DNA of 61,479 bases from Clostridium sp. LS (lineage in GTDB: Bacteria > Bacillota > Clostridia > Clostridiales > Clostridiaceae). Below the pieces are notes generated by a model. That model ran no database searches. It was not told the origin of the DNA and was given only the letters and a program-made list of their open reading frames with translations. Made by a program: the position numbers and the translations under genes. The stretch is taken from positions 1 to 61,479 of the forward strand of contig NZ_AUUU01000096.1 of the NCBI RefSeq assembly GCF_002760435.1, given 5' to 3'. Positions 34,839-44,205 of this stretch are shown here, piece after piece (positions within the stretch are counted from its first letter, which is position 1; each line of letters begins with the position of its first letter).

Positions 34839-35082
34839 TCAGATTTAACTCTTTTATTACATTTTCTAAAGTAACGATTTCATCTTTTTTATTCTTATAA
34901 TCTTGATATAGTGTCTTCTCTTCTTCTGTAGGATCATCTTCTTCTACTCTTTCCCACTTTCTTTGTAATTCTCTTTGCTTCTTTTGTTTTACATATTCAT
35001 AGAAATCCAATACCTCTGATAAAACTAACTCATCCTCTTCTCTATTTAACTTATCTATTATTTCTTTAGCTAATGGACTCAT
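34828..35082 (-). CDS. Antitoxin of a RelE-type toxin-antitoxin pair
   Basis: An 84-residue acidic, helical protein beginning MSPLAKEIIDKLNREEDELV and containing EVLDFYEYVKQKK, typical of the small DUF2281-like or RHH-type antitoxins placed before ParE/RelE toxins. The start at 35082 has GAAGGAAGTGG at the right distance. Its end overlaps the toxin start, indicating translational coupling. The antitoxin appears intact although the toxin is broken. Confidence 0.75.
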   Translation of the reverse strand: MSPLAKEIIDKLNREEDELVLSEVLDFYEYVKQKKQRELQRKWERVEEDDPTEEEKTLYQDYKNKKDEIVTLENVIKELNLNEE

Positions 35083-35212
35083 TAAACCACTTCCTTCAAT
35101 GTATTTATAACAATAGTATATCATAATATAAAAAAAAACCTTCAACTCCTTATGATTAAGATCTTCTAAATACAATTATATTGTTTTTCAATAATCCGCT
35201 CATGAAAATACA

Positions 35213-35600
35213 CTACTTATAATCCTTATCTTTATTAAAATTATAAGCAACAATGTATCCTTTATCTAAGCCCTGAATATCTAAATAATCTTTAAGCTGA
35301 TTTAATCCTTTTTTATGGTATTCAATGCCTCTCCATATTTTTAATTCAATTACATACTTATTAGAAAGATAAGTAATTACTATTAATTATTAAATCAAAT
35401 ATATAGTCTTTAAATTCATGATTGTTTTCAACATTTTTTACCATTTCATTGAAGAGTGTATTATTTTCTTGTAATAATTCTTTTACTACCTTAATTAATA
35501 TTCTCTTCACTCCATAATAATTGACTTTCATCAATAATCTGACAAATCCTGCTTACTAAAAACGGATATCCGCTTGTATAAAAGTTAATGCCTAAAACAA
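35213..35600 (-). pseudogene. Decayed AAA-like ATPase / PD-(D/E)XK protein
   Basis: Pieces in several frames of the minus strand are recognisable. FYTSGYPFLVSRICQIIDES (about 35520-35590) is the end of an AAA-like ATPase domain. KYVIELKIWRGIEYHKKGL, then QLKDYLDIQGLDKGYIVAYN (about 35240-35370), is the C-terminal nuclease-like domain of the same family. Stops and frameshifts separate them and the N-terminal two thirds are missing. It fills the gap between the antitoxin and the helicase genes. Confidence 0.75.
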
Positions 35601-35615
35601 AAGAACGCATTTTTA

Positions 35616-38600
35616 TTATGAAAACAACTCCATAAGTTCCTCTTTTGAAAGGGCTGAAAGCATATTTTCGCTCTTATAATCGCTATCTAAAACATCACTT
35701 ATAAGCTCCTTTTTACTATCCTGAAGATTTATAATTCTTTCTTCTATAGTTCCTTCTGAAATTAGTTTAAATACTTGAACTACATTCTTTTGCCCTATCC
35801 TATGAGCTCTATCAGTAGCCTGATCCTCTACCGCTGGATTCCACCAAGGGTCAAAATGTATGATAACATCAGCAGAAGTTAAATTAAGTCCTGTTCCTCC
35901 AGCTTTTAGGGAAATCAAAAATACCTTACACTTATTACTTTTATTAAACTCCTCTACAAGTTCCAACCTTTTATCTGCCTTTGTACTTCCATCTAAATAC
36001 ATATGTTCAATTTTATTTTTTGATAATTCATCTGAGATATTACTTAATACAGAAGTAAACTGGGAAAATAAAAGGATTTTATGGCCATTTTCTATATTTT
36101 CTTCGATAAGCTTTAAAGCTTCTTCTATTTTTGCACTTCCACCTGCATATTTATCTACTACTATAGATGGATCAAGACATAGCTGTCTAAGTTTTGTTAA
36201 ATAAGAAAATATAGTTATCTTATCTCCTCCAAAACTTTCATCTTCCATTTTAGCCTTAATATCTTTTACATATGTAGCATAAACCTTCCTTTGCTGCTTT
36301 GTAAGCTCTACATAATAATTTTTCTCAATTTTATCGGGCAACTCTTTTATAACATCTTTTTTTAGCCTTCTAAGCATGAAAGGTCTTATAAATTTTTGAA
36401 GTTCAATTGCAGAATTGTCATTATCAATAAATTTTTTCTTAAAAAATGTTGGATTGTATAAATAATTAGGCATTATAAAATCAAAAATGCTCCACAGCTC
36501 AATTAAGTTGTTTTCAATTGGAGTTCCTGTTAATACAAATTTACTTTTTGCTTTTATATTTTTAACACATTTTGTGCTTTTAGCCAAAGGATTTTTTATA
36601 TTTTGTCCCTCATCAAGTATACAATAATCAAAATGTAAGTTTTCATAATTTTCTTCATCATTTCTTAAAGTTCCATAAGTGGTTAATAGTACATCATATT
36701 TATTTATATTTTCAACAACATTTGCCCTTTCATTTTTATTTCCATGAACAACGCCAATCTTCATAGATGGAGCAAATTTTATAAATTCATTTTTCCAATT
36801 ATATACTAAGGACGTGGGTGCAATTATTATGGACTTTTTACCATCTTCAGATAGCAAAAATGCAATAGTCTGCACAGTCTTTCCAAGTCCCATTTCATCA
36901 GCTAATATTCCTCCGAAACCTAAATAACTTAAATTTTTAAACCACTTAAATCCAGTTATTTGATAATCTCTAAGCTGAGTTTTTAGTTTATCTGGCATGG
37001 AATATTCAAGTTTATCTAATTCTAAAACCTTATTTGAAATATCCTTTACAATATTTTCCCCTTTTATAAATGTTAAATTACTATTTTCCAAATAATCATT
37101 TAAAACAATAGCTTTGTTCTTATGTAGTCTTATATTTCCTTCCTTACTGCCACTTGTAATCCCATCAACCAAGGTAAGAAAATCCTGAATTTCTTGTCCT
37201 TCAAGATTTATAAAGCTATCATTTTTAAGTTTATAATATTTTCTTTTATTATTAAAAGCCTCTAAAATATTCTTATTTTCTTTAGGTGGTATATCTTCAA
37301 TTTCAAAGGTAAAATCTAAAAAACTATCCTCATTATCCTTAATAATCCCTTGAATTTTAGGTGTATAATAAACTTTTCTATCCCTAAATCTATCTGAGTA
37401 ATAAATATCCCCTAAGACTTCAAGTTCTTTATACTTACCTCCTAAAAACAAATATAAGGCATATTCATCTCCAATAAATTCAAATATGTTGTTCTTATAC
37501 GAGAAATTAAGATTAGTTATTGTTTCAAGAATCTTTTCTTCCCTGATGGAATCACGTATAATGATTTTATTTTTATCTTGTACTTTAGAGAAATATTTTA
37601 ATTTTTCGTCCCCATACATTAGGTTTACATCTAATACTACTTGTTTATTTCTTATATCCAAAAAGAATTCAGCCTTCAAATCATTTTTAACCAGGTTATC
37701 AATCTTATCATCTATTTTAATACTAGAACTCATAATTTCTAACTTAGGCATTACTTCATTAAATACCTCTAAGGCTGCTTCTTTTTTAAATTCCAGCCTT
37801 TTAAAGTTTTTAAAATAGTCATAAAATAACTTAAGACTATGTATCTGCAGCCTCGAAGGTAAATAAATATTATTTTCAAAAAGAAAAACATCATATTTAT
37901 TCGTAAGGGGTTTAAAGTATTCTCCAATTATTTTCACAATATATTTTTCATTCTTTTCACTAATATCCAGCTCTAAGGGAAGGTCTCCCTCAATAATTTT
38001 TACTTTCTCTGAATCATATGTTATTCCTTTTTCTTTTAGCATAAGCAAAAAACGTCTAAGAGAAGCATCATTAATATTTAAATTTTTTCCATCAATTAAT
38101 CCAGTACTGTTATATCTCGATATGGCATCATTAGCTACATATTCCTCTATAAAATCAACTATATTTTCATCGATTTCATTAAATATATGCACTGATGGGT
38201 CATAAGAAAAATCTTTCCCGTAATCTATTTTTTGATTTTCTGATCTTGCCTTTATAAAATCTCGTACACTTTTTAGCACATACATTTTTTTATTTCCAAT
38301 TTTAAAAGCTGCTTGAAAGTACCCATTAAAGTTTTTAGGATTTAAATTGACCTCTAGGTTAATCTTCTCCTTGGGCTGACTTAACGCATTAAGTTCATTT
38401 AATATATCTCTTCCCATATTTTCAATTCTTTTTTTCTCTTCTTCGTTTTTCACTTTTCTTGCAGATATATATTTTGATAATACTGCAGATATATGCTTAC
38501 AAACATATTTATTTCTTGGCGTGGAATTGTTATAAAAATCTAAACAATCACAGTATGTTCCTTCTATTTCACTAGAATTTCCATTTATCAATACCTTGAC

Positions 38601-38789
38601 CTCATAATGCGAGTAGCTTATTTGAGAGTACACTTTAGAGATAATTTCTATAAAATCCCTTTCTCTATCAGCTATTTCTTTAATATTCAATACCTTTCCT
38701 GCTCTAAGAAGTTCATTTCCTTTTTGTCTTTTAAAAAAGTCCACTTTGCTTTCAAAGTTTTTTGATAATTTTTCTATATTAAAATTCAT
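35616..38789 (-). CDS. SNF2-family helicase with SWIM zinc finger
   Basis: A 1057-residue Swi2/Snf2 ATPase of the bacterial HepA/RapA-like type. A SWIM zinc finger of form CxC...CxH lies near residues 80-98. It is followed by a bacterial SNF2-associated beta-rich region. The helicase core has motif I DEMGLGKTVQT near 632, motif II DEGQNIKNP near 725 (DEGQ where most have DEAH or DEAQ), TGTPIENN, and motifs V/VI LKAGGTGLNLTSADVIIH and DRAHRIGQ near the C-terminus. Such proteins remodel nucleoprotein, for example stalled RNA polymerase. Start 38789 is preferred; upstream the frame runs into an intergenic repeat. Confidence 0.93.
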   Translation of the reverse strand: MNFNIEKLSKNFESKVDFFKRQKGNELLRAGKVLNIKEIADRERDFIEIISKVYSQISYSHYEVKVLINGNSSEIEGTYCDCLDFYNNSTPRNKYVCKHISAVLSKYISARKVKNEEEKKRIENMGRDILNELNALSQPKEKINLEVNLNPKNFNGYFQAAFKIGNKKMYVLKSVRDFIKARSENQKIDYGKDFSYDPSVHIFNEIDENIVDFIEEYVANDAISRYNSTGLIDGKNLNINDASLRRFLLMLKEKGITYDSEKVKIIEGDLPLELDISEKNEKYIVKIIGEYFKPLTNKYDVFLFENNIYLPSRLQIHSLKLFYDYFKNFKRLEFKKEAALEVFNEVMPKLEIMSSSIKIDDKIDNLVKNDLKAEFFLDIRNKQVVLDVNLMYGDEKLKYFSKVQDKNKIIIRDSIREEKILETITNLNFSYKNNIFEFIGDEYALYLFLGGKYKELEVLGDIYYSDRFRDRKVYYTPKIQGIIKDNEDSFLDFTFEIEDIPPKENKNILEAFNNKRKYYKLKNDSFINLEGQEIQDFLTLVDGITSGSKEGNIRLHKNKAIVLNDYLENSNLTFIKGENIVKDISNKVLELDKLEYSMPDKLKTQLRDYQITGFKWFKNLSYLGFGGILADEMGLGKTVQTIAFLLSEDGKKSIIIAPTSLVYNWKNEFIKFAPSMKIGVVHGNKNERANVVENINKYDVLLTTYGTLRNDEENYENLHFDYCILDEGQNIKNPLAKSTKCVKNIKAKSKFVLTGTPIENNLIELWSIFDFIMPNYLYNPTFFKKKFIDNDNSAIELQKFIRPFMLRRLKKDVIKELPDKIEKNYYVELTKQQRKVYATYVKDIKAKMEDESFGGDKITIFSYLTKLRQLCLDPSIVVDKYAGGSAKIEEALKLIEENIENGHKILLFSQFTSVLSNISDELSKNKIEHMYLDGSTKADKRLELVEEFNKSNKCKVFLISLKAGGTGLNLTSADVIIHFDPWWNPAVEDQATDRAHRIGQKNVVQVFKLISEGTIEERIINLQDSKKELISDVLDSDYKSENMLSALSKEELMELFS

Positions 38790-38832
38790 CTTTAAAATCA
38801 ATTCCTTTATTTTTATATAAGGCATATATATA

Positions 38833-38876
38833 TTGCAATTAGCAATTAACAATCTACAATGTACAATTGACAATTA
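38833..38876. repeat. AATTG-rich intergenic repeat
   Basis: Near-tandem units of the form CAATTAGCAATTAACAAT and CAATGTACAATTGACAATT, about 7-10 bases apart. Similar degenerate tracts occur in many Clostridium intergenic regions. Lies just upstream of the helicase gene. Confidence 0.55.
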
Positions 38877-39137
38877 TGTTTGAAATCCTTACAGGATTTC
38901 TAGAATTAATAATGTAGAATTGATAGTTCAATATATATATTTAAAAACAAAATAATCATCCTGAAAACTTATTTCCTAATATATTATGGAGTATAGACAA
39001 ATATTTCTTATCTGAGTACTATCTATATTTATTGCCTCTATTTATTACATTATAACAATATTATTCCTATTTTTATATTGATTGCTATTTTTATTGTCTA
39101 ATTGATATCCACACTTATCACTATTATTAAAAAAATC

Positions 39138-39172
39138 TCACATAATTCATTTACTTTTGAATTATGTAAGAT
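39138..39172. terminator. Hairpin with T-rich tail in gene-free region
   Basis: CTCACATAATTC and GAATTATGTAAG pair nearly perfectly and are followed by ATTTTAATTT on the plus strand. It might end a transcript from the region, but no plus-strand gene precedes it. The stretch 38877-39203 shows no other structure. Confidence 0.4.
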
Positions 39173-39203
39173 TTTAATTTATCTCAATACATTTTTTATT
39201 CAT

Positions 39204-39344
39204 TTATGGAGGAGCTGACTGTTTTTCTAATTTCCATATATGAGCATTTTTACGAAAGATAAGGCATGTCAAAACTCCAACAATACCAAGAATATCTAAT
39301 ACTATTACCAAATTATATCTTTTAATGATATATGAATAAATCAT
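39204..39344 (-). CDS. Possible small membrane protein
   Basis: A 46-residue frame beginning MIYSYIIKRYNLVIVLDILG, with one hydrophobic helix and a basic C-terminal tail ending EKQSAPP. The ATG has only a weak ribosome binding site. It may be real or the end of a decayed gene whose upstream part reads VVLINPNKITYSEFLED before a stop. Confidence 0.3.
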   Translation of the reverse strand: MIYSYIIKRYNLVIVLDILGIVGVLTCLIFRKNAHIWKLEKQSAPP

Positions 39345-39723
39345 CTAAATAAACTTCTAATCCTCTAAAAACTCACTATATGTAATTTTATTAGGATTTA
39401 TTAACACAACTCCCCCCCTTAATCATTTATATAATATATATTATCCTACTTTACTGTTCTATCTTATTAATTATTTTAGTATTAATCGTATTATAATCCA
39501 CTAAATATATACAAGAAAATTCTTGTTTTAATAAAAAATAAGGCCACAAATATTGTTAAACCCAAACCACTACTAGATGGAATTGTATCGCTATATTTTG
39601 CAACACCCTACCAGTATGAATAAATTATAGCGCAAATCGTAACTGTAGTGTTGTTCAAATGCTTAAGGTAATATGCAAACTAAATATACCAATGGGAAAC
39701 TGCAAGCAAGCAAATTAGTTTTA

Positions 39724-39843
39724 TTACCCTATCCACGATGCAATATATTTATATTTATAATGACTTTTATCACTTAATACTTTAACTATTCCAACGGCTC
39801 CGGTACAATTGTCACTACGGCCGGCCCTTAATCCTATTTTCAT
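39724..39843 (-). pseudogene. N-terminal shard of N-acetylmuramoyl-L-alanine amidase
   Basis: MKIGLRAGRSDNCTGAVGI starts at ATG 39843 and matches the opening of clostridial Amidase_3-type cell-wall hydrolases, which normally read GGHS-x-NC; the zinc-binding His is Arg here. The frame stops after 39 residues. The piece is noticeably more GC-rich (GGCCGGCC) than its surroundings. Further degenerate coding traces are visible to 39540. The C-terminal cell-wall-binding end of such proteins is found as shards at 51280-51390 and 60911-61036. Confidence 0.6.
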
Positions 39844-39854
39844 AAAACGAATCA

Positions 39855-39898
39855 TTAAAGCTGAAACTTTCTAAAATATAAGAAAATCTCAGCTTTAA
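39855..39898 (-). terminator. Terminator of the universal stress protein gene
   Basis: TTAAAGCTGA/TCAGCTTTAA stem with an additional inner stem (TTTCT/AGAAA), located 10 bases past the stop codon. Confidence 0.7.
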
Positions 39899-39907
39899 TA
39901 ATAAAAT

Positions 39908-40300
39908 TTATTGAGGAAGAATTACTACTGGTATTTTAGCATCTTTAAGAACCTTATTTGTTACAGAACCAATAATTCTGAGTAACTTTGTTTTAGAAGA
40001 CTTTGCCATTATTATCATATCATAGTTACCTTCTTCTGCTTTTTTTAATATTTCATCTGGAGTATATCCGACAGCAAGAAACTTTTCAACTGTATATCCC
40101 TCCAATTTCGCTGATACTTCCTTTAAAACTATTTTACTTCTTTTTTGAAAATCACCTGAATCATCAGCCACAATTCTTTCGCTTACATTCATTAGTGTAA
40201 TTTCAATATCATTCTTATCAAAGTGTTTTTTTATCCAATTAATAGGATACATGCTCATTTCTGATACATCCAATGGAACTAAAACTTTTGTTTTCTTCAT
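39908..40300 (-). CDS. Universal stress protein (UspA family)
   Basis: A 130-residue single-domain USP. It opens KKTKVLVPLDVSEMS, has NYDMIIMAKSS in the middle and ends IIGSVTNKVLKDAKIPVVIL. The ATP-binding G-x2-G-x9-G(S/T) loop is partly conserved (MAKSSKTKLLRIIGSVT), with the first Gly replaced, so nucleotide binding is uncertain. Start 40300 follows AAAGGGTG. Monocistronic with its own terminator. Confidence 0.88.
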   Translation of the reverse strand: MKKTKVLVPLDVSEMSMYPINWIKKHFDKNDIEITLMNVSERIVADDSGDFQKRSKIVLKEVSAKLEGYTVEKFLAVGYTPDEILKKAEEGNYDMIIMAKSSKTKLLRIIGSVTNKVLKDAKIPVVILPQ

Positions 40301-40530
40301 ATAAAACACACCCTTTCATAATTACGATATATTTTATATATTCGACATTTTGATAACGTTTTCCTTCTTTTTTATCAATTACTTCTTGGTATATTGAGAT
40401 TTTACACAAAACAATTTGCATTTAAATATTCATATTATTATGAGTATCTTACAATAGAAAATAACTGAACTCTAAAAAACAAACCAGAAAATATTTACTT
40501 CTAGTTTGCTCTTGATTCATTATATTCTCT

Positions 40531-41190
40531 CTAATTTCTTGGCTTTCTCATTGCTACTAACTTATTAAATCTCTCCTGGCTTGGCAGTTTAGATTGCTTA
40601 TCCTTTTTCGGAAAACACTTATCGAATTCTGCTGCTTTAGCTTCATCAATTTCGTAAACTTTATCCTCATAAAATCTACCTTTACAATTCTTTAAAGCCC
40701 CACTGTATAATTCACAGGCTTGTAATGGTACAGCATACATATTATCAGCCGTTCCTATTCCATAAGTTTCTGCAGGCGCAAAACCATATCTACTGTAATA
40801 TTCTGGATCTCCATAAATCAATATTGCACGGTAACCTAGTTTTTGGGCAAGATTTTTAGTATGTCTAATTAGCATTCCACCAATTCCTCTGCCTTGAAAT
40901 TCTGGCAAAATGGAAATTGGTCCAAAACAAACGACATTATATGAATTTCCATCATCGCCAAGTATCTTAGCATTTGTATAGACAATATTACCTACAATTC
41001 TATCATCAATTTCTGCCACTATATCTAACTGCTTAATAAAAGCATCCGAGTTTCTAATGTTATGTATTAAATAATGTTCACTACATCCAGGAACATAAAC
41101 ATTCCAAAAAGCTTCTCTTGTTAAATTTTCAACTGCTTTATAATCTTCTGGTTTTTCTAAACGTAATTTTATATTTTCTATTTCTACCAT
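40531..41190 (-). CDS. GNAT N-acetyltransferase (YhbS-like)
   Basis: A 219-residue GNAT protein. The acetyl-CoA loop is FQGRGIGGMLIRHTKNLAQ near residue 105, followed by AILIYGDPEYYSRYGF, typical of YhbS-like acetyltransferases. The C-terminal extension of about 60 residues (GALKNCKGRFYEDKVYEID) is also seen in those relatives. Substrate unknown. It is the first of six GNAT genes in the last 21 kb. Confidence 0.9.
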   Translation of the reverse strand: MVEIENIKLRLEKPEDYKAVENLTREAFWNVYVPGCSEHYLIHNIRNSDAFIKQLDIVAEIDDRIVGNIVYTNAKILGDDGNSYNVVCFGPISILPEFQGRGIGGMLIRHTKNLAQKLGYRAILIYGDPEYYSRYGFAPAETYGIGTADNMYAVPLQACELYSGALKNCKGRFYEDKVYEIDEAKAAEFDKCFPKKDKQSKLPSQERFNKLVAMRKPRN

Positions 41191-41231
41191 GGTTCATCCC
41201 CCATAAAATTATCTGTATTATTTCCTTAATC

Positions 41232-41735
41232 CTAACTCAATTCTGCTACTGCCGATATTAATTCTTTCATTGAAGTTATTACTACATCTGCATAAGCCAT
41301 TAAAGATTGATTACTCTCCTCTGAAAGTAAAATTGTTCTCATTCCTATGTATTTGGCTGGTGCAATATCCTTAAAATAATCATTACCAACCATTATACAC
41401 TCTCTTGCTTCGATATAGATCCTACGTGATATCTCATTGAAGAATTCAATACTTGGCTTTGAACATCCAAGTTCATTAGAAGTAAATAGGTATTTAAAAT
41501 ATTTTCTAATACCTACTCTTTCTAATGCTTTACCCATTAATTCTACATCAGAATCTCCTGCATTTGAAGCTACACAACATATGTAGCTTTCATTAAGTTT
41601 ATCCAAAGATTCTTTAACTCCTGAAATTGCTTCTACACGCGGCCAGTTCACCATCGCACCATTATATTCTTTATAATCACGCATTAATGTATCTCCCCAA
41701 TCGAATATAATAGCTTTAATCTCACAATTCCCCAT
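41232..41735 (-). CDS. HAD-family hydrolase
   Basis: A 167-residue haloacid dehalogenase-type phosphatase. Motif I is AIIFDWGDTLMRD, with the nucleophilic Asp and the WGDT variant common in HAD-IA. Motif II CVASNAG contains Ser, motif III is SKPSIEFF with the Lys, and motif IV is CIMVGNDYFKDI. It lacks most of a cap domain, so it probably acts on a larger or protein-bound phosphate. Monocistronic-looking. Confidence 0.88.
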   Translation of the reverse strand: MGNCEIKAIIFDWGDTLMRDYKEYNGAMVNWPRVEAISGVKESLDKLNESYICCVASNAGDSDVELMGKALERVGIRKYFKYLFTSNELGCSKPSIEFFNEISRRIYIEARECIMVGNDYFKDIAPAKYIGMRTILLSEESNQSLMAYADVVITSMKELISAVAELS

Positions 41736-41839
41736 TTTCTTCCCTACCTTTTATCTTACTAATTCTTTATTACTTTGTTATAATTACTGTTATTTCATAA
41801 TTTATGAATGTTGTGTATCTCATATTAATTAGTTACACA

Positions 41840-42553
41840 TTATTTCTTATTTCCAATAATTGAAAGCAAATTCATATATCGTCCATTATCTGCTTCAATC
41901 ATAGACCTATCACCTATGGCGAATTTATTATCTGTCGCCAGCCAATCTTTCCACGCTTCCTCAAAGCAACCTATTTCTTCGATTTCTACTTTACCGAAAT
42001 GCTCTGATTTAGATAATACTTGTTCCCACCATTTTTTTGAATGCCACATTTCAAGTGAATCTTTTGGCCAATGTTGTTTCATTTCCTCAGGTATATTATC
42101 ATGAATTTCGTACTTCATTCCAGGAATTCCAATAGCAATCAAAGCATTACGTTTTAACAAATTGGCTAAATAGGTATCAAAGTATATATCATTATTTCCA
42201 AAGTAATGATATGAATCCACGCTAATAACAGCATCAAAATAATCATTTGCAAAAGGTAATTTCATAGCATCGGCATGTATTGGTATAATTTGATTTTCCA
42301 ATCCCATCTTCTTAAAACGTTTATAATTTTCTGTTGCTGAAATCCATAAATCTACAGCAAAAACTTGTAGGCCATACTCTTTTGCTAAAAATATAGAAGT
42401 AAGCCCATTACCACATCCCAAATCTAATACCCTCATACCACTTTTTAATGGAATTTTTTGTGATAATTCCTCTAAAATCTTCATAGAATTAGGGCCCATC
42501 ATATTTTCTTTTATAAAATCACTATCATATTTTTTACTTTTTAAATATTCCAT
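41840..42553 (-). CDS. Class I SAM-dependent methyltransferase
   Basis: A 237-residue methyltransferase. Motif I is MRVLDLGCGNGLTSIFLA, then VFAVDLW, and motif IV is DAVISVDSYHYFG. The opening MEYLKSKKYDSDFI and the W-rich C-terminal region agree with small-molecule or cyclopropane-synthase-like enzymes found as single genes in clostridia. Its expression may depend on the attenuator-like hairpin 55 bases upstream. Confidence 0.86.
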   Translation of the reverse strand: MEYLKSKKYDSDFIKENMMGPNSMKILEELSQKIPLKSGMRVLDLGCGNGLTSIFLAKEYGLQVFAVDLWISATENYKRFKKMGLENQIIPIHADAMKLPFANDYFDAVISVDSYHYFGNNDIYFDTYLANLLKRNALIAIGIPGMKYEIHDNIPEEMKQHWPKDSLEMWHSKKWWEQVLSKSEHFGKVEIEEIGCFEEAWKDWLATDNKFAIGDRSMIEADNGRYMNLLSIIGNKK

Positions 42554-42607
42554 TCCTATATCCTTTCTTTAAAACAAAATTATGCTTTTGCCTTACAAAA
42601 AAAGAAA

Positions 42608-42691
42608 ACAGGCATAGCAAAATACTATACCTGTAACATATAATCCTATTAAATGTCAGTTTTGTATTTTCTGTAAGGCATTATAGGTATA
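42608..42691 (-). promoter_or_regulatory. Attenuator-like terminator upstream of the methyltransferase gene
   Basis: On the minus strand ACAGGTATAG-TATTTTG-CTATGCCTGT is followed by TTTCTTTTTTTG, a good terminator 55 bases before the start codon. Upstream, TATACCT (42691-42685) is complementary to AGGTATA in the terminator's 5' arm, and AAAATAC is complementary to GTATTTT spanning the loop. An alternative fold that would prevent termination is therefore possible. It may also simply end the flavin reductase transcript, which finishes 280 bases upstream. Confidence 0.45.
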
Positions 42692-42914
42692 ACAAATAAA
42701 GTTGGAAATCCAACAAATTTATTACACAATATAAATCAATTAATGCTTATTACAGAACAATTAACAAACAGACACCACCTTGCAAAATAATATGTTTAAA
42801 TATAACATAAATTAATTTTATTGTCAATTGATCAATGTTTATATTTCAAGTTAAATATGACAACGGCTTGTCGTATTTGTAAAATCAAACTTCTTTACAA
42901 AAACATCATTTTAG

Positions 42915-43427
42915 TTAACTATTCTTTATAAGAATTTTTTCTATTTCTGCAATATAAAATGTATGGTAATCTTTTTCAGGATACCATTTTTCATCTAGTC
43001 CATTTACAGTACAACATTCAGGTGCAAAATCCTGTGCATATATTTTTTTACATATAATTACAATGCGCCCTTCTTCAAAATAAGGTGTACTATCTGCATG
43101 TTGGATTGTTAAATCTGCTTTGGAAATCTTATCTTCATTTTTACCAGATACAGTTCCAAAATAAGTTAATTGTTTTCTAAAAGTTTCATCAAAAAACGTT
43201 AAAGAAAAAGTATTAGAATTATCAACAAATTTTTTTGTATAACGTTGGGGTCTTATAGCAATAAAGACTACATTTTTGGCAAACATTATTCCAAATCCGC
43301 CCCAACTTGCAGTCATAGCATTTACTTTATTATTATTCTCTGCCGTAATCAACATCCAATCCTTACCTATAAGTTTAAATGTGCTTTCATTTAATTCTTC
43401 TGGCTTAATTTCCTTAAATTTATTCAT
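42915..43427 (-). CDS. Flavin reductase-like FMN-binding protein
   Basis: A 170-residue split-barrel protein of the flavin reductase/PNPOx-like superfamily. It has WMLITAENNNKVNAMTASWG and a late YPEKDYHTFYIAEI. It binds FMN and probably transfers electrons from NAD(P)H or reduces small molecules. It is divergent from an HxlR regulator, the usual arrangement for a redox- or xenobiotic-induced gene in Firmicutes. Confidence 0.88.
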   Translation of the reverse strand: MNKFKEIKPEELNESTFKLIGKDWMLITAENNNKVNAMTASWGGFGIMFAKNVVFIAIRPQRYTKKFVDNSNTFSLTFFDETFRKQLTYFGTVSGKNEDKISKADLTIQHADSTPYFEEGRIVIICKKIYAQDFAPECCTVNGLDEKWYPEKDYHTFYIAEIEKILIKNS

Positions 43428-43559
43428 AAATAATTATACCTCCATAATATTAAATTACTTTGCAAAGCATTCTTAATATGTATTATTATATATACATATT
43501 ACAATATAATGATAGCATGCACTTTTTTGTAAGATACTCACTGAAAGGAAAGTAATGAA

Positions 43560-43895
43560 ATGGAGAAAAATATAGAAATAAACTCAAAACCATTTGAATA
43601 TACATTATCTATTATTAGCGGTAAATGGAAAATGATTATAATGTTTTGGTTATGGCACTGCAAAATTATGCGTTACGGAGAAATAAAGAAATCTATTAAA
43701 GGTATTACTCATAAAATGTTAAGCAGTCAATTAAAGGAGCTTGAAGCTGATAAGATTGTCATTCGTACAGAATATGGCCAAGTTCCACCTAAAGTAGAAT
43801 ATTCGCTATCTGAAAAAGGATTATCTCTTATGCCCATTTTAAAAGAAATGTGCATTTGGGGAAATTTAAATTTTAATGACAATATTGATATTTAA
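43560..43895 (+). CDS. HxlR-family transcriptional regulator
   Basis: A 111-residue winged-helix protein. YTLSIISGKWKMIIMFWLW and MRYGEIKKSIKGITHKMLS are characteristic HxlR motifs, and VPPKVEYSLSEKG is the wing. It is divergent from the flavin reductase gene with 130 bases between them and is its likely regulator. The conserved N-terminal Cys of many HxlR sensors is not present; a Cys occurs in the WHCKIMR segment. Confidence 0.92.
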   Translation: MEKNIEINSKPFEYTLSIISGKWKMIIMFWLWHCKIMRYGEIKKSIKGITHKMLSSQLKELEADKIVIRTEYGQVPPKVEYSLSEKGLSLMPILKEMCIWGNLNFNDNIDI

Positions 43896-44037
43896 TTGAA
43901 TAATTAATAAACTTATTATTCCAAGCAAAAATGTAAAAGACCTTAATACTTTTTTCATATATCCTCCCCCAAAATACTTACTGCAATAAATAACTAATAC
44001 ATCATAAATTACCATCACACTTTATATGAAAACTTCT

Positions 44038-44200
44038 AATGGAATTTTCCTTCTTCCTTGTATTCATGTTCCCATCTCGTTTCCGAAAGCATTGAAATGT
44101 CATTTTCTGTTGCTAGTCTATATACCACATTAATATTTAATAATTCTCTATGTGGAACAGCAAAAACTAATGCACACTTATAATCTAATTTATATTAACT
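44038..44200 (-). pseudogene. Shard of a GNAT gene related to 48124-48579
   Basis: VYRLATENDISMLSETRWEH continues to EYKEEGKFH and a stop, and aligns closely with the first 30 residues of the acetyltransferase at 48124-48579. In the same frame it is preceded by CALVFAVPHRELLNINV, which belongs to nothing recognised. The remaining three quarters of the acetyltransferase is absent. The stretch 43896-44037 has no gene. Confidence 0.7.
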
Positions 44201-44205
44201 AAAAT

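Noticed and set aside
39790..39835. GGCCGGCC-containing GC-rich patch as possible vector contamination
   Set aside because: It lies in a readable N-terminal amidase segment (MKIGLRAGRSDNCTGAVG) and is flanked by native AT-rich DNA.
42640..42800. T-box leader upstream of the methyltransferase
   Set aside because: No AGGGTGGNACCGCG-type T-box sequence or specifier loop could be found; only a GGTGGTGTC stretch is present.
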